A DNA stretch of 64,000 nt from Theobroma cacao (GCF_000208745.1 NC_030854.1:9665428-9729427); one strand, 5' to 3'. Positions 35,210 through 47,497 are shown, counted from the first letter of the stretch. Made by a program: numbers and translations. The notes: generated from the sequence alone by a model not told the origin.

Positions 35210-37215
35210 TATTGGTATATGCCTTTGAGCCAATTAGATTGGTCAAGGAATATATTATCATTTATTGCATAGTTATATGTGATAGAGGTTTTCCTTCACG
35301 TTAGTGCAATAATAAGGAGTTATTAAGTACTAATTGAATGAAGCACATGGAACATGGAGGCCTTGCAAGAGAATTTTAAAGTTGTTACAATTATGAGATC
35401 ACTTTGTATAAAAGCCATATTCCTAAAATTGTTCTTGGTCATTGTATTGTCAAGACAAGGCATTGACAATGCTCAAAGACAAGTACATTTTAAGCCTCCT
35501 TACTTGGGAAGTAAGCTATTGATCTCATCTATTGAAGTATATAGGATACTTAAGGATGGCATGTGGGTGCTTGTTAGAGAACAAGTCCACTGAACTTGAC
35601 CCGCTATGAGAACTCCATTTGGTATTTCACTCAAGTGTTTATGGAATATGTTCTCATGTGATAGTCATACCATTAGTCCTAGAACTTGATACACCAAGTC
35701 ATCTTGTATAGGGAATTACATACTTTGATTTAACCTCTATGGGTCTGGAAATGATTAGATGCCTAAACATGATGTTTTTGGATATGCCATGAAGCATATG
35801 GAGGTAGATGAGTGGTCAAGAGAGGATTCATCACCACAAGTGATATAAGGGGATGTATCTCATTTGTTCTCAATTCTAGATTAACTTGTACAAACTCTTT
35901 GGCCAAATCATGATGACTTTGAGGAAAGTTAGTTTACTAAATTCATAATGTTAGTCATGAATTATGAGCACTAATATGGAATGTCATAAGTAGACACTAA
36001 GCCATGCTTTATGACATATTTGGGATATTTGACGAAAAGACCATATTGCATTTAGAGGCTTATCATTGAAGGGCTTTGTCAAATTCTTTAATTGACTCTT
36101 TAACATTTAGGTGGTCATGATGTGTTGTTAGATACCGCTCATAATCTATAAATATAAATCAATTATCAGATTGATATTGGATTATGATTTATATTTATTG
36201 CCAACATGTTAAAAGCCTAATGGGTCACACGTATTAAGTAAGATGATTGAGATTAAATAAGGATACTCAATTAAGTCAGACTTAATTAAAATAGATCAAA
36301 ATAAATTTGGAAAATTAAATAAGTTCACAAGGACTTAATTAAATAAAAATGGAAATGTTGTATCTAGGGTTACAACTTAGTTTGACTATATAAATATATT
36401 ATGTTAGCCAACTAAACCTTTAAGCCTTTAGCCACTCTTTTTAGCCGAATCATAAGTGGAAGAAAAGAAAAATAGTTTTCTTTGTCTAAGAGAAATAAGA
36501 TTCAGCTAGGTTGGTTTTGGTCTTCTTGTTTTCATAAAACAAAACTTGCTAGCACAAGTAAAATCCTACCTTTGAGAATGTCTTATTTGGTCACTACGTT
36601 GATTACTGTTAGAGGCCAAACACATGGGTGACAAAAGATTTGACAAATCCAAAAGGTGAAGAAGCAAAGGTTTCAGGTATAGGATTTCAGACTGTTTTAT
36701 TCTCTTTTCAGGTTACTTGCTTCATCACAAGCTTTTTTGGATTTAATTGGCTCTTGATTATGATATCTAGAGCATGGTACATAATACTTGAACTGATGAG
36801 TGTTCACAATTATCTGAAAATTGCATTAAAAACACAAACATTGATCTTAAGGGTTTCAGTTGTTTCTTTGACTAAATGTATTTTTATTTTTTCGCATTAA
36901 TATATTGAGTCAAAAAGTTGCCTTCCTCCATATAACAAAATAACTAGGCTATTCTTTTAATTGGAGGCTTGTTAAGTCACTTAATGCCAAACTTTACATG
37001 AGTACATTTGAGTTATTGGTGGGTTTTACTCAACTAGTACCATCTTGAACGGATTTGTCACATTTGACCACACAGTACTAGAGGCGTAGTTAGGCAAAAT
37101 GTATATGATACATTTAGAGGAGGGCAATTATTTTGATAGGGCAATTATTTTGATAAAATATTGAGAATAATCATATAAGATTCTAAAACCTTGTCCTTAT
37201 GATTATATAATTTTG
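35210..37215 (+). repeat. Ty1/copia LTR and leader
   Basis: Begins TATTGGTATATGCC, probably from TGTTGGTATATGCC, because the same sequence starts an LTR fragment at 45502. A good TATA box (CTATATAAATATA) lies near 36389. The LTR end and primer site could not be fixed. The gag region follows directly, so this is the 5' side of that element. Confidence 0.65.
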
Positions 37216-38105
37216 TTAATGACTAATAATCATATATGTTGGTTTATATAGGATGTAAATCGATCACGCCGAACAAGTTGATACTAAGAAGCATACTTGA
37301 TGCAAAAAAGTTGACAGGCCCAAATTTCATTGACTGGTTTCGCTATATCAAGATTGTCTTAAAACAAGAGAAAAAGGCTTATGCCCTAGATGGTCCTGTT
37401 CTTGAAGAACTTCACGATGATACTACGAATGAGGAAAATGAGGCCTATAGAGTTTATATGGTCTTGTTCAAGCCACCTGTGTGATGTTAGCTAGTATGGC
37501 TCCAGATCTTCAAAAGCAACATAAAGATATGAATGCCTTGGATATTATCATAAACCATAGAGAAATGTTCAGTAAGGAAAATTGCACAGAGAGATTTGAC
37601 ATTTTAAGGGAATTATTCCAATGTAAGATATCTGAGGGCAGCCGAGTAAAGCCTTATGTGCTAAAGATGATTAGATATATCACTCGACTAAAGCAGTTGG
37701 GTTAGACCATGGATCATTATTTAAGCATAAACTTTGTACTTTCTTCATTTCTAGAAAGCTATTCACAATTTGTGTTAAAATTTAACATGAACAAGATTGA
37801 GATGACCCTTTTGAGCTTATTGAATATGGTCACACAAGTTGAGAACACCGTTGCGAAGGAGAAGCCTTCAGTTCACCTTACTCTTTTAAGAAAAATAAAA
37901 ATAAGAAAAGAAAATTTTCTAAGAAAAACAAGGGTGAAAAGGCATCAACTTTGAAAGGTATGAAGCCTACTGAATGAGTGAAAAAGGATGAGAATAATGA
38001 CAAATGCCATATCTGTAGCAAACTAGAGCATTGGAAGCACAATTGCAAGGATTATCTTGAATCCATCAAAGGGAAAAAACAAAAGGAAGCTTCCACTTCA
38101 GTATA
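37216..38105 (+). pseudogene. Copia gag with intact zinc knuckle, no pol
   Basis: Three frame pieces make up a copia-type gag: KKLTGPNFIDWFRYIKIVLK, MLASMAPDLQKQHKDM, then SEGSRVKPYVLKMIRYI and LSINFVLSSFLESYSQFVL. A complete CCHC knuckle at 38005-38046 (CHICSKLEHWKHNC) is followed after about 18 residues by a stop near 38103. There is a frameshift near 37480, a stop at 37703 and a further frameshift after 37950. No protease, integrase or RT follows, so this is either truncated or a gag-only non-autonomous element. Confidence 0.75.
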
Positions 38106-38830
38106 AATCATATGATAATTTATTTTTCACTACTTGGTATATGATACCTTACTCTTTATTAATGTTCTGATATGTATGACATATTGTAGGAACTAATGAC
38201 AAGGACTAGTGAAGAATAGGACCATGAAAGCAACAACCATAGTTGATGTTAATTAAGCTTGTCAGCCTAGATTGGATTGTGGAACAATAAATAATTTTAA
38301 ATCATTGAATGTTTTCATGGCATGATTGCCAAGATGAGATGTTCTAGTTTTGAGCCTAAGGTCGAATATTTTGTTTGATGTATAACAAACATAGATTTAT
38401 ATTTTGCTAGCATGAGATGCTTAGCTTATATATTTACATTTGCATCACATCTCATTTGATTTCTAAATTATTTTAAAGATTAAAGGTCATGAAATAATGA
38501 AATCCAATAGATAAGATCTATGCACAAAGATTGATTTAATGGGATGCATAAGGATGCATAATTCATGAGATGAATCCATTAAATACAAACTACTAGTAGG
38601 AGGCATATTGATGCACCACTCATATAAGATGATTTTACTAAATGATCTCACATGAATGATTGCATAACAATTTCTATTCAATGGGATAAATTCAAAGTAG
38701 TTGAATACATTGAATAAGATAAATATATTTTGTGCTATTCATAAGGTTAGTGGGAGTAAGATAACTTACCCACTAAAAGTGTATAAGATACATTTGCCAG
38801 TCTAAAAAAAAAAGTAAGACTAAATAGTTA
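38106..38830. other. AT-rich sequence, no gene seen
   Basis: Stops are dense in all frames. It may be the 3' untranslated part of the gag-only copia element, but I found no polypurine tract or LTR that proves it. Confidence 0.4.
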
Positions 38831-40239
38831 GAGCTTTGATAATTCTATTTTATAGAATTATTTTATTCTAATATTATTATTAAATATTAGTTGAGTCTTT
38901 AAATTTCAATTATAATTTAGTTATTTTTGGTTGTTTTTATAATTAGTTTATTTTTAAGTAAGTTATTTTAATTTTCTGTTTATTTCTTTTAATTTGGTTA
39001 TTATTTATTAGTTTTTATATTTTTGTAAGAACTAATTTGGAAAGTAAGGTGTTGAAAGACCTAGAAGTCTACTTGCATATACTTCAGTGTTTTGACCATA
39101 ACTTGCGCTACACAAATCTAAATGCTGTGATTCTTGAACCATTGGAAAGCTAAGAGACAGAGCTAAAACTTTCATGTTAGATCACTTTTCCTAGTTCTGC
39201 CTCAAAGATAAAGAGCATCTCATCAGAAAATGGTTAGGTGTACTATTCCAGGGATGGTAATTTTAAAACTGACAATTGATATTTGGGCCTCATTACACTA
39301 TTAAGCCCAATAGTTAGAATTAGTAGGTTAATTTAGGGACTTGTAGGTTACGATTGTTAGTATAAATAGGATATTTTAAGAGAAAGTAAAAACAACTTTT
39401 GGAGATTCAAGAAGCTAGAAGTTGAGGCTGAAACTTGGAGAGTAAAGCTACAAATATTTGTTCTGTTTCTTCCTTATCTTTTATTTTTCTTGTTACTCTC
39501 AATGGTTGAAATTTATATAATGTTATTTGTCTTTGCAATTATGAGTAGCTAATTTTCTTTTTCTAGGATTGCAATTAAACTCACATGTAATCTAAATTTT
39601 TAATCTCTTTCTTGCTTATCTTTAATGGGATTATAATTGTTTATTCCGATTTGTTCTTAATGCTTTTAATTTCTTGGCCACCAATTAAATTGATTTAGGA
39701 ACCTAAACAAACTTGGGAAAGGGAGTTTAGTGTAGACCAAATTTGGAATAGCATATGATCATATTACTTATTTTGCGTATAGGATAGGGATATACCTATA
39801 AGCCATATTGTAACTAGAATAGAGTCTGAACTTAATGAATCTGTTTTAATTTCAATTCACATAAGGATATAGTGTTTCGGTTAAAATAGATATTTTTATA
39901 AGATGAGTCGGGAGACCCTTATAAATAATTTAGGACTCTAGATTAGCAATTCAACCCATTGAAATAAGTTAAGGAAGAGAGGTAAGATTTAAATGAAGTG
40001 TGAGGGATGTTTTAATCCTAGGCTTGTTTGATTTGATATTTTCTCAAGTTATTATTATTTTGATTTTTCCTGTTGGTTTAAATTTTAGTTAATTAGTTTT
40101 AGTTAACCAATTAATTTTGAGTGTTTGGATAAGACTAATTTGTTCCAATTTTAGTACCTAGTAAAATTTTAGATCAATTCTCTATGGGATCGATACTCTG
40201 CTTGTTTATATACTATATATTGATACATGTACTTGCATA
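38831..40239. repeat. LTR-like block G, copy 1
   Basis: AT-rich and non-coding, repeated at 41568-43800. It carries a TATA-like TATAAATAGG near 39361 and a terminal GGGATCGATACTCTGCTTG block near 40189, common in plant LTR/leader sequence. A family A LTR cuts it at 40240. The left border is approximate. Confidence 0.65.
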
Positions 40240-41213
40240 TGTCAAGCCCAGCTCTACAATATGTTGATTATGCCATTCCTACATAAGAATGCATGTTTAC
40301 TTACTTAGGTACCTTGGAAATCATTAAAGGACGATATTGTACCAAATGGTACAATTAAGTTGAATTAAGCCTTGAACTAATCCAAAGAGAGATTTTAAGA
40401 TGAAATTGAGAATTTTAAAACCCCAGAATGACTTCAAATGGTGATTCGGAGTTCGATAACCGATTTGGAGTCAAATTGGAATTTTCATGACCTAAGGGCA
40501 AAATGGTCATTTTGCCACCCGAGGTTAAGATGTGAGTGTTGGATGAAATTTTTAACTAAGATTGATCATTTGGAGTATAATTTGAGTTTAAGAAGTGAAA
40601 AATTTTAATTCCGACATTTTTTGAGCATAAGGGTAAAATAGTCATTTTGCCATCCAATGGCAAAATTGTAATTTTACATCACCCAACACTTGTCCAGCAC
40701 ATGAATTTTACCCATTATTATCATGGATAATTAAAGGATTTTATGTGGTGGAGAAAGAAAGCTTAATAGTTAAGAATTTAAAAATGGACCAATGGTAAGG
40801 TGACAAGGGTCAAGCTTTTATTTCTTTATTATTTTCCTTATAAATTAGCACAAAATCAGCCTATTTCTCTTCATTATGGCCGGCCAAAGCAAGAACAAAG
40901 GAAGAAATTAAAGAACAAGAACCCTAGGGTGAAAATTCAAAAGAAAATTGGTGGATTTCAAGTAATCAAGCAATCAAAGGTAAAATTTCTTGATTTTGAC
41001 TTGTGATCTACCTTTCCCATACATTCTTTTGCATTTTCCATGGTTGAATCACAAGATATCATGAAGGATAGTGTGCTGATCAAACCCTAGGAGAGAGAAT
41101 TTGATGATGATTTAGATAGATTTTTAAGATATATGGATGTTTTTAGTTGTTTATGGTGTTAAGTGTAAGAATTAAGCTTGAAATTCACATATTCCTCATG
41201 AGTTCATCATTGG
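40240..41213 (+). repeat. Family A LTR fragment, plus strand
   Basis: Starts TGTCAAGCCC. It is homologous to the minus strand of 1-845 and 7781-8640 and to 57337-58084: a run of 'gggcaaaatggtcattttgcc'-type motifs, the TGGCCGGCC block near 40879 and a TATA-like TTATAAATTAG near 40840. It runs into the assembly gap; the ORF at 40800-41006 is not convincing. Confidence 0.75.
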
Positions 41214-41567
41214 NNNNNNNNNNNNNNNNNNNNNNNNNNNNNNNNNNNNNNNNNNNNNNNNNNNNNNNNNNNNNNNNNNNNNNNNNNNNNNNNNNNNNNN
41301 NNNNNNNNNNNNNNNNNNNNNNNNNNNNNNNNNNNNNNNNNNNNNNNNNNNNNNNNNNNNNNNNNNNNNNNNNNNNNNNNNNNNNNNNNNNNNNNNNNNN
41401 NNNNNNNNNNNNNNNNNNNNNNNNNNNNNNNNNNNNNNNNNNNNNNNNNNNNNNNNNNNNNNNNNNNNNNNNNNNNNNNNNNNNNNNNNNNNNNNNNNNN
41501 NNNNNNNNNNNNNNNNNNNNNNNNNNNNNNNNNNNNNNNNNNNNNNNNNNNNNNNNNNNNNNNNNNN
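41214..41567. other. Assembly gap (354 N)
   Basis: No sequence. It is flanked on the left by family A LTR and on the right by block G copy 2, so the missing part probably includes the rest of the LTR and the start of block G. Confidence 0.99.
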
Positions 41568-42315
41568 AGTTCTGCCTCAAAGATAAAGAGCATCTCATCA
41601 GAAAATGGTTAGGTGTACTATTCCAGGGATGGTAATTTTAAAACTGACAATTGATATTTGGGCCTCATTACACTATTAAGCCCAATAGTTAGAATTAGTA
41701 GGTTAATTTAGGGACTTGTAGGTTACGATTGTTAGTATAAATAGGATATTTTAAGAGAAAGTAAAAACAACTTTTGGAGATTCAAGAAGCTAGAAGTTGA
41801 GGCTGAAACTTGGAGAGTAAAGCTACAAATATTTGTTCTGTTTCTTCCTTATCTTTTATTTTTCTTGTTACTCTCAATGGTTGAAATTTATATAATATTA
41901 TTTGTCTTTGCAATTATGAGTAGCTAATTTTCTTTTTCTAGGATTGCAATTGAACTCACATGTAATCTAAATTTTTAATCTCATTCTTGCTTATCTTTAA
42001 TGGGATTTGAATTATTTATTCCAATTTGCTCTTAATGCTTTTAATTGCTTGATCACCAATTAAATTGACTTAAGAACCTAAACAAGCGTGGGAAAAAAAG
42101 TTTAGTGTAAACTAAAATTGGGATAGCATACGATCATAATAATTGATTTCGTATAAGATAAGGATATACTTATAGGCCATATGTAGCCAGATTAGAGCCT
42201 GAGTTTAATGAATCTATTTTAATTTCAATTCACATAGGGATATAGTATTTTGGTTAAAATAGATATTTTTATAAGATGAGTTGGAAAACTCTTATAAATA
42301 ATGAGGACTCTAGGT

Positions 42316-43493
42316 TGTTGACTCCATTAGTTTTTGATGATAATAAAACATTCCCATTCATTTGTGTCTAATATTTCTACTTGAGTGTGCAGGATAAGAA
42401 TTGTATGCCAATGATAAGTAAATTATTCCAAGGGACATATCAAAAATTATATGAATAAGAAGCCACAATTGATCAACAAAACAGAAGCTCCTTAGTTGAC
42501 TAATAAAGGGTTAGTCAACTAAAATTCAAATCAGAAGATGGCGGGCTCAAGAGTATTGAGAAACAGAAAATACTTCGTCGACCATGAAATAGGTTAGTCG
42601 ACTAAAAGCCCACTGCTAGAAATCTGGACTTCAAGACAGAACCAACTTAATCAACTAAGGAGTAAGTTAGTTGACTAAGTGCTCATTGCCAGAAATAGAG
42701 AACAGAAGATAGAAACAACTTAGTCGACTAAGATATTAGTTAGTCGACTAAGAGCATTCTACTAGAAAATTTGAATTATGCACTAGAAGACAAATTAACG
42801 GCTAGATCTGCCACCAAACTGTTTTCAACGGTCAAAAATTACCTAACACCTATTAGAGCTAATTTTTCAAGTATTTAAAAGGCTCTCAATGGCTAGAAAA
42901 TGTAATTAAGGCTTCCAAGTCCAAAAAGAGCTCAAAAACCAGCAAAAAACCTTTAGCATACTTACTGCACTTCACTCTTTTCTTTGTATGTGAGATAAAC
43001 ACTTCACTTTGTACCACTTAGATCAAGTTAGTGATCATAGGTACACATTTATTTCTCTTCTCCTTGTATACTTAGAGTGTGTGAGACACTCTAAGGGATT
43101 TATTCAAGCTTGGATTGCTTGATTGAGTGTATAGGTTCTAACTTAGCCTAGAAAGTTAGTTTTTGGGTTTTGGTTTATCATAATAAAAACCATTGTGAAA
43201 GGTTTTGGCTGAGCCTAGTAAAAGCCATTGTAAAAGCTTGGTGAAAGCTTGTGAATTTCACCGTTCATAGTGGATGTGTTTAGAAAATCCTTGGTTGAAT
43301 AATCAAGGTAGTGGATGTAGTCCTTGACCGAACCACTCTAAATTTTAGTGTGATTGTCTGCTCTGTTTTTAATTTTTCATTCATCCTTAAATCTTTCTTT
43401 TATCTTGCATTTGTCTCCAATTAGAAGTCAATTTTAGTAAGAGCCAACAAGTGCTATTCACCCCCCCTTTAGCACATTTACTTAGGACCAACG
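42316..43493 (-). mobile_element. Solo LTR, family C
   Basis: 1,178 bp with ends TGTTGACTCC and GGACCAACG (last base pair changed from the expected CA). It is flanked by a perfect 5-bp duplication TAGGT (42311-42315 and 43494-43498), and copy 1 of block G shows the empty site. It is related at its ends to the LTR at 27718-29079. The coding strand is uncertain; minus is inferred from that relative only if the ends are read TGTTGGTCC-first, and a TATA-like TATTTAAAAGG near 42873 points the other way. Confidence 0.9.
42492..42751. repeat. Paired-palindrome array, TTAGTCGACTAA type
   Basis: Words at 42492-42503, 42511-42522, 42577-42582 (core only), 42594-42605, 42647-42658, 42667-42678, 42720-42731 and 42740-42751 form four pairs spaced 19, 20, 20 and 20 bp. 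Pairs are separated by 50-75 bp. The first pair is TTAGTTGACTAA with TTAGTCAACTAA, exact reverse complements. Confidence 0.9.
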
Positions 43494-43800
43494 TAGGTTA
43501 GCAATTCAACCAATTGAAATAAGTTAAGGAAAAGAGGTAAGATGTAGATGAAGTGTGAGGCATATTGTAATTCTAGGCTTGTTTGATTTGCTATTTACCC
43601 AATTGACTTGTTGCTTTAATTTTTAATTAAATTAGTTTTAGGTAAGTAGTTTTTAGTTTAATTAGAATTCAAATATTATTTATTTGAATAAAAGTAAATT
43701 ATTCTAATTTTAGTACTTAGTTAAATTTTAGATCAATTCTTTGTGGGATCGATACTCTGCTTGCTTATATACTATTTATTCGATACGTCTACTTACATAG

Positions 43801-44180
43801 TAGAATTTTAACTGAAAAAGCTTAAAAAGGGACTCAACAAAAGAATTTAGGATGACATGTTAAAGGAGTTTAAAATAGAGAGAATCTTGAGTGTTAAAAG
43901 TGACATAAAGTCATGATTGAGAAGCTATATTCGAATGGTTCCAAAACAAGAGATAACTACATGATTATATCTAGAATCGGGTACAAACCTTTTGCTTAGG
44001 ATACAAAAGGGGAGATATTTGGATCATTGGTTTAATAAACGAATAAATGATTCTGAGTTGTTAAAGTAACAATAAGAGCCATAATAAAGGAATCAAGATC
44101 TCGTTGTGATCTAAATTAGTACTTCTATTATGACAATGGAGATTTTCAAACAGATAAATTAACTGTTAGATTAATAAGCT
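43801..44180. other. AT-rich sequence, no feature seen
   Basis: No ORF, repeat or LTR border recognised. Confidence 0.4.
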
Positions 44181-44882
44181 CAATATGAATAAGTCCAAGA
44201 AGGGGGTAAATTGGATTGTTTTGAAAATTTTGAAAAACCTTTTAATTTTTAAAAAGATAAAATCCTTTTTTAATTCAAATGCTCAATTTGAAGATAAACA
44301 AATTAGTTGACCTCTTAATCAATGAAAGAAATTTGAATTTCAAGTAAAAGTAAGAGTAGAAAAATCAACACAAGTATGTTATAAAGGTTCGGCCTCATTG
44401 CCTACGTCATCTCCCTTAGATTTACTAAGGAGTTTAAAATCCACTTTTTCATCAAGATGCAATACAATGCCTTTTTTGGATCAAACATAACCTTTCAATG
44501 CAATCCCTTTTTACGGTTAAAGCACAACCACTCTACTTTTTCTATTGGTTAAGGTATAACCACTTAAGCAAGTATAATGAGAGCAATATATGAGTAGCTA
44601 ATATGCCTATTAAAGGCTGAATTGAAAATTTGGTACACTGTATAATGAAAAAATGAGAGTTCAATAAATGCTTCGCTAGAAGGCTTTAAGAATTCAAAAG
44701 GAGTACAATAAATTTTTTGTTGATTCTTCTCTCTTAATTTGTGTTTTCAAGTCTTCTAACCTCCATAAATGCTGAAGAAGCTTGTATTTATAGTTGTTGA
44801 AGCTTCAAGTGTAGTTGGAAGTGCATTTATTATGAAAATAGTCATTCTTCTTTTCATTCAAGGCTCCAATGGTCATATTGTA

Positions 44883-44911
44883 TTGATATATATATATATA
44901 TATATATATAT
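44883..44911. repeat. (TA)n microsatellite
   Basis: About 13 TA repeats, directly before the palindrome array. Confidence 0.9.
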
Positions 44912-44915
44912 GGAT

Positions 44916-45214
44916 GTATTGATACATTCCTTTTTATTTTTTAATTCTCACTAAGATGCATCGATACATTTGAACTTGTTTGTAAAGCTCTTGACATTTT
45001 GTTTAAAATGTATCAATACTTTTGAAACAGTAAGCACTTCTATTGAAAATGTATTGATACATTTGTGAGATGTATCGATACATTTGAAAATGTATCGATA
45101 TATTGAGTTTGACTTTTTGAATTTTAACTCTGCTGAAGAACATGTATGGATAGATTTTGAAATCTATCGATACTTATCCAAATGTATCGATACATGTGGA
45201 ACATGTATCCATAG
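44916..45214. repeat. Phased palindrome array, GTATCGATAC type
   Basis: Ten-bp words start at 44916, 44958, 45010, 45051, 45072, 45092, 45144, 45164, 45184 and 45205. Consecutive spacings include 42, 41, 21, 20, 52, 20, 20 and 21, close to multiples of 10.5 bp. The word at 45144 (GTATGGATAG) and its neighbour at 45164 (CTATCGATAC) both depart from the consensus in a way that keeps them complementary at 9 of 10 positions. Confidence 0.88.
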
Positions 45215-45501
45215 ATTTGGACTAGAATATGTTTTTCAGAGCCTTTTTTATTCCTTTTCTTTTTCAAACTCATTTGACATTGTTTGGGGATTCGAAAACT
45301 TTGATACTTCAACATTTGGAAAATTTTTGGTCATTTCTTTTTGTCATTTCAAAGCATAAAAATGATTTCAATATTGCAAAGCTAACATTAACATATTCCC
45401 AAATATTGCAATTTGAGTTGTCCTAGTAGAGATACGGTTGCTAAGCTAAAAAGTTCGATATTAGATACACTAGTAATTGACTAAAGTACAAGCAAAAGAT
45501 T

Positions 45502-45618
45502 GTTGGCATATGCCCTTAAGCCAATTAGATTGGTCAAGGAATATGTAGTGTCATTTAATGCATACTTAGTCACATAACTATATATGATAGAGGTTTTCCT
45601 TTATGTTAGTGCAATAAT
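45502..45618 (+). repeat. Copia LTR 5' end fragment
   Basis: TGTTGGCATATGCC followed by sequence nearly identical to 35210 onward, cut off after about 117 bp by the TGTAACGACC start of repeat D. Confidence 0.75.
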
Positions 45619-45959
45619 AATGTAACGACCTTCTCCCTGATCGTTACCGTCATTCGAGACTTGCGAGAAAACTCATCAAATCCCGAACAAGCCTTAGTTG
45701 AGATTTCAGATAATTATAAATTAACTGATAATATTAATACTATCTGTGAGACCTTGACCTTTATAGACTCATAGATAGAAATATACGCGATATCCCTAAT
45801 CATGGGTAATTTCGTCATTTTCTCAATAAGCCCATAAAAGTAAGTTTTAAACAATATTATGGCTTAAGTAGGCCTAAAGCATAAATGAATGATGAAAATA
45901 TGGGTGAAATGACAAGGAAATAAAAATTTTGATGATTTTCATGTTCTAGGGGCAAAATG

Positions 45960-46285
45960 GTAATTTTGTCACTCGAGAACAAAATGGGAATTTTGGAATT
46001 TTACATCACCTGACACTTGTCATGCCCATGGATTTCAGCCATTAACATTTTACATTGTGGATAATTGAAACATTTTATGTGGTGGAGAGAGCTTGCTTAA
46101 TGGATAAGTATTACACATGGACCAATGGAAACATGCCATGTGTCAAGCTTGGATTATTTTAGAATTTCCTTGTAAAATCTATTTAAAACTCTCTTAGTCT
46201 CACCCATATGGTCGGAAAGAACACAAACCCTAGGTGGGAAAATTGAAGAAAAAACGTGGGATTTCAAGGGATTAAGCTAATTTGT
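45960..46285 (+). repeat. Family A segment inside family B LTR (recombinant)
   Basis: Starts at a shared GGGGCAAAATGG and shows family A features such as TTTTACATCACC, ATTTTATGTGGTGGAGA and AACCCTAGG. Family B sequence resumes at GGAGGGGCATTTTAATAATT. The switch at a shared short sequence suggests template switching during reverse transcription. Confidence 0.75.
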
Positions 46286-47127
46286 GGAGGGGCATTTTAA
46301 TAATTTCCAATGGAGTGGATAAGCTTGGGCCATAAATATCCTCTCCTTCTAGCAGCTTCCTTTTCTTGTTCTCTTCCCTTTCACATTTCTTCAATTCCTC
46401 CATCGAAGCTTGATGTGAAGCTTCATAACTTTCTCTTTCTATCTCTAATTTTCATACCTTGGTGCCCTTTTGACTAGAACCCTTGTATTCTTTCACTCTC
46501 TCACTTTAAAACCCTTAAAAATGATGAAAATCTTATTTCCATACTCTCTCACTAGTTAGGTGTTTTAGAGAGAGAAAGAGGAAGCTTTATCAATAGCTTG
46601 AGAGCTTTTGGAAAGAAGTTCAAAGTTATAAAGCTATCAAGGTGAGTAGTAAACTAGTATTGGGTTTTAAGTGTTGAGAATGACTAGAGATTTGATTCGT
46701 GAATATTTTGTAGTTGAGATTGTTAATTCACTTTGGAGTGATAGGAAAGTGAAAATGGATGGCCATTTAAATGGCAATTGAAAGCTAGCTAAAAGATAGC
46801 TTTTAGGGTTTATAGTATGTAAATTGACATTATGGAAATGTTAATTTGATGGTAGGTGCTAATGAAGCCCTATCACCCCAGTTGGATCATTAGGGGGATT
46901 AAGAGTCAGCTAAAGGCTCAACGAATACCGATGAGTGGACTTGCATTTCAAACTTGTTTTGGGGAGTATGAAAGATTCCATCCAACTTGTCTTAGAAAAT
47001 GTACCTTGGGAACAAGCTTTTAGTAAAATGATTTTATATTGTGAAAATGTGTTATACAATGGTTTATGTGTTATCACAATATGATAAAATTCATGATATG
47101 CATTGGATGCTTCTTTGCATGTTGATG

Positions 47128-47300
47128 TGGACCCGGCTATGTGCGAGTAGGAGTCCACATAAGTCGCTGCTGACCCAACTATGTGCGAGTAAGAGTGCAC
47201 ATAAGTCATTGCTAACCCAGCTATGTGTGAGTGGGAGTGCACATAAGCCATTGCTGACCCGGCTATATGTGAGTGGGAGTACGCATAAGTCGTTGCATAT
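47128..47300 (+). repeat. Tandem hairpin repeats, TATGTGCGAGT type
   Basis: Four units with arms such as TATGTG/CACATA, TATGTGC/GCACATA and TATGTGT/GCACATA around a GAGTRGGAG loop, followed by CCCAGC/CCCGGC spacers. Unit period is about 42 bp. Confidence 0.82.
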
Positions 47301-47497
47301 GAGATGATGATGATGGGAGGGTGTATATGATGATTGATATACATATATACATATATGGTATATGGTTGTAAACGCAAATATGTGAGCATTTGATTTGTTG
47401 AAATTTGGGAGTTTACATGTGTTACATGTTGCTATTGTTATTTTAGCAGGATGGCTTGTTTTAAAGGAAAATGAGACTTTTTCCTTGATGTTCTGAC

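Larger units (their letters stand above)
41568..43800. repeat. LTR-like block G, copy 2, split by solo LTR
   Basis: Matches copy 1 from 39193 onward. The first 330 bp or so (41568-41896) are identical to 39193-39521, after which identity falls to roughly 85-90 percent by eye. Copy 2 is interrupted by the solo LTR at 42316-43493, and block G resumes at 43499. Confidence 0.8.
44181..45490. repeat. LTR-like repeat H
   Basis: Non-coding. Near 44200-44225 it has an AAGGGGGTAAATTGGATTG start-like block and near 44390 a GGTTCGGCCTCATTGCCTACGT block, both common in plant LTRs of copia type, but no exact borders. It holds a TA microsatellite (44883-44911) and the palindrome array at 44916-45214. Short ORFs at 45084-45426 are by-products of AT-rich repeats. 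Confidence 0.55.

Noticed and set aside
42492..42751. CRISPR-like array of short repeats
   Set aside because: The words are only about 12 bp and paired, the spacers are irregular, there are no cas genes and the host is a plant.
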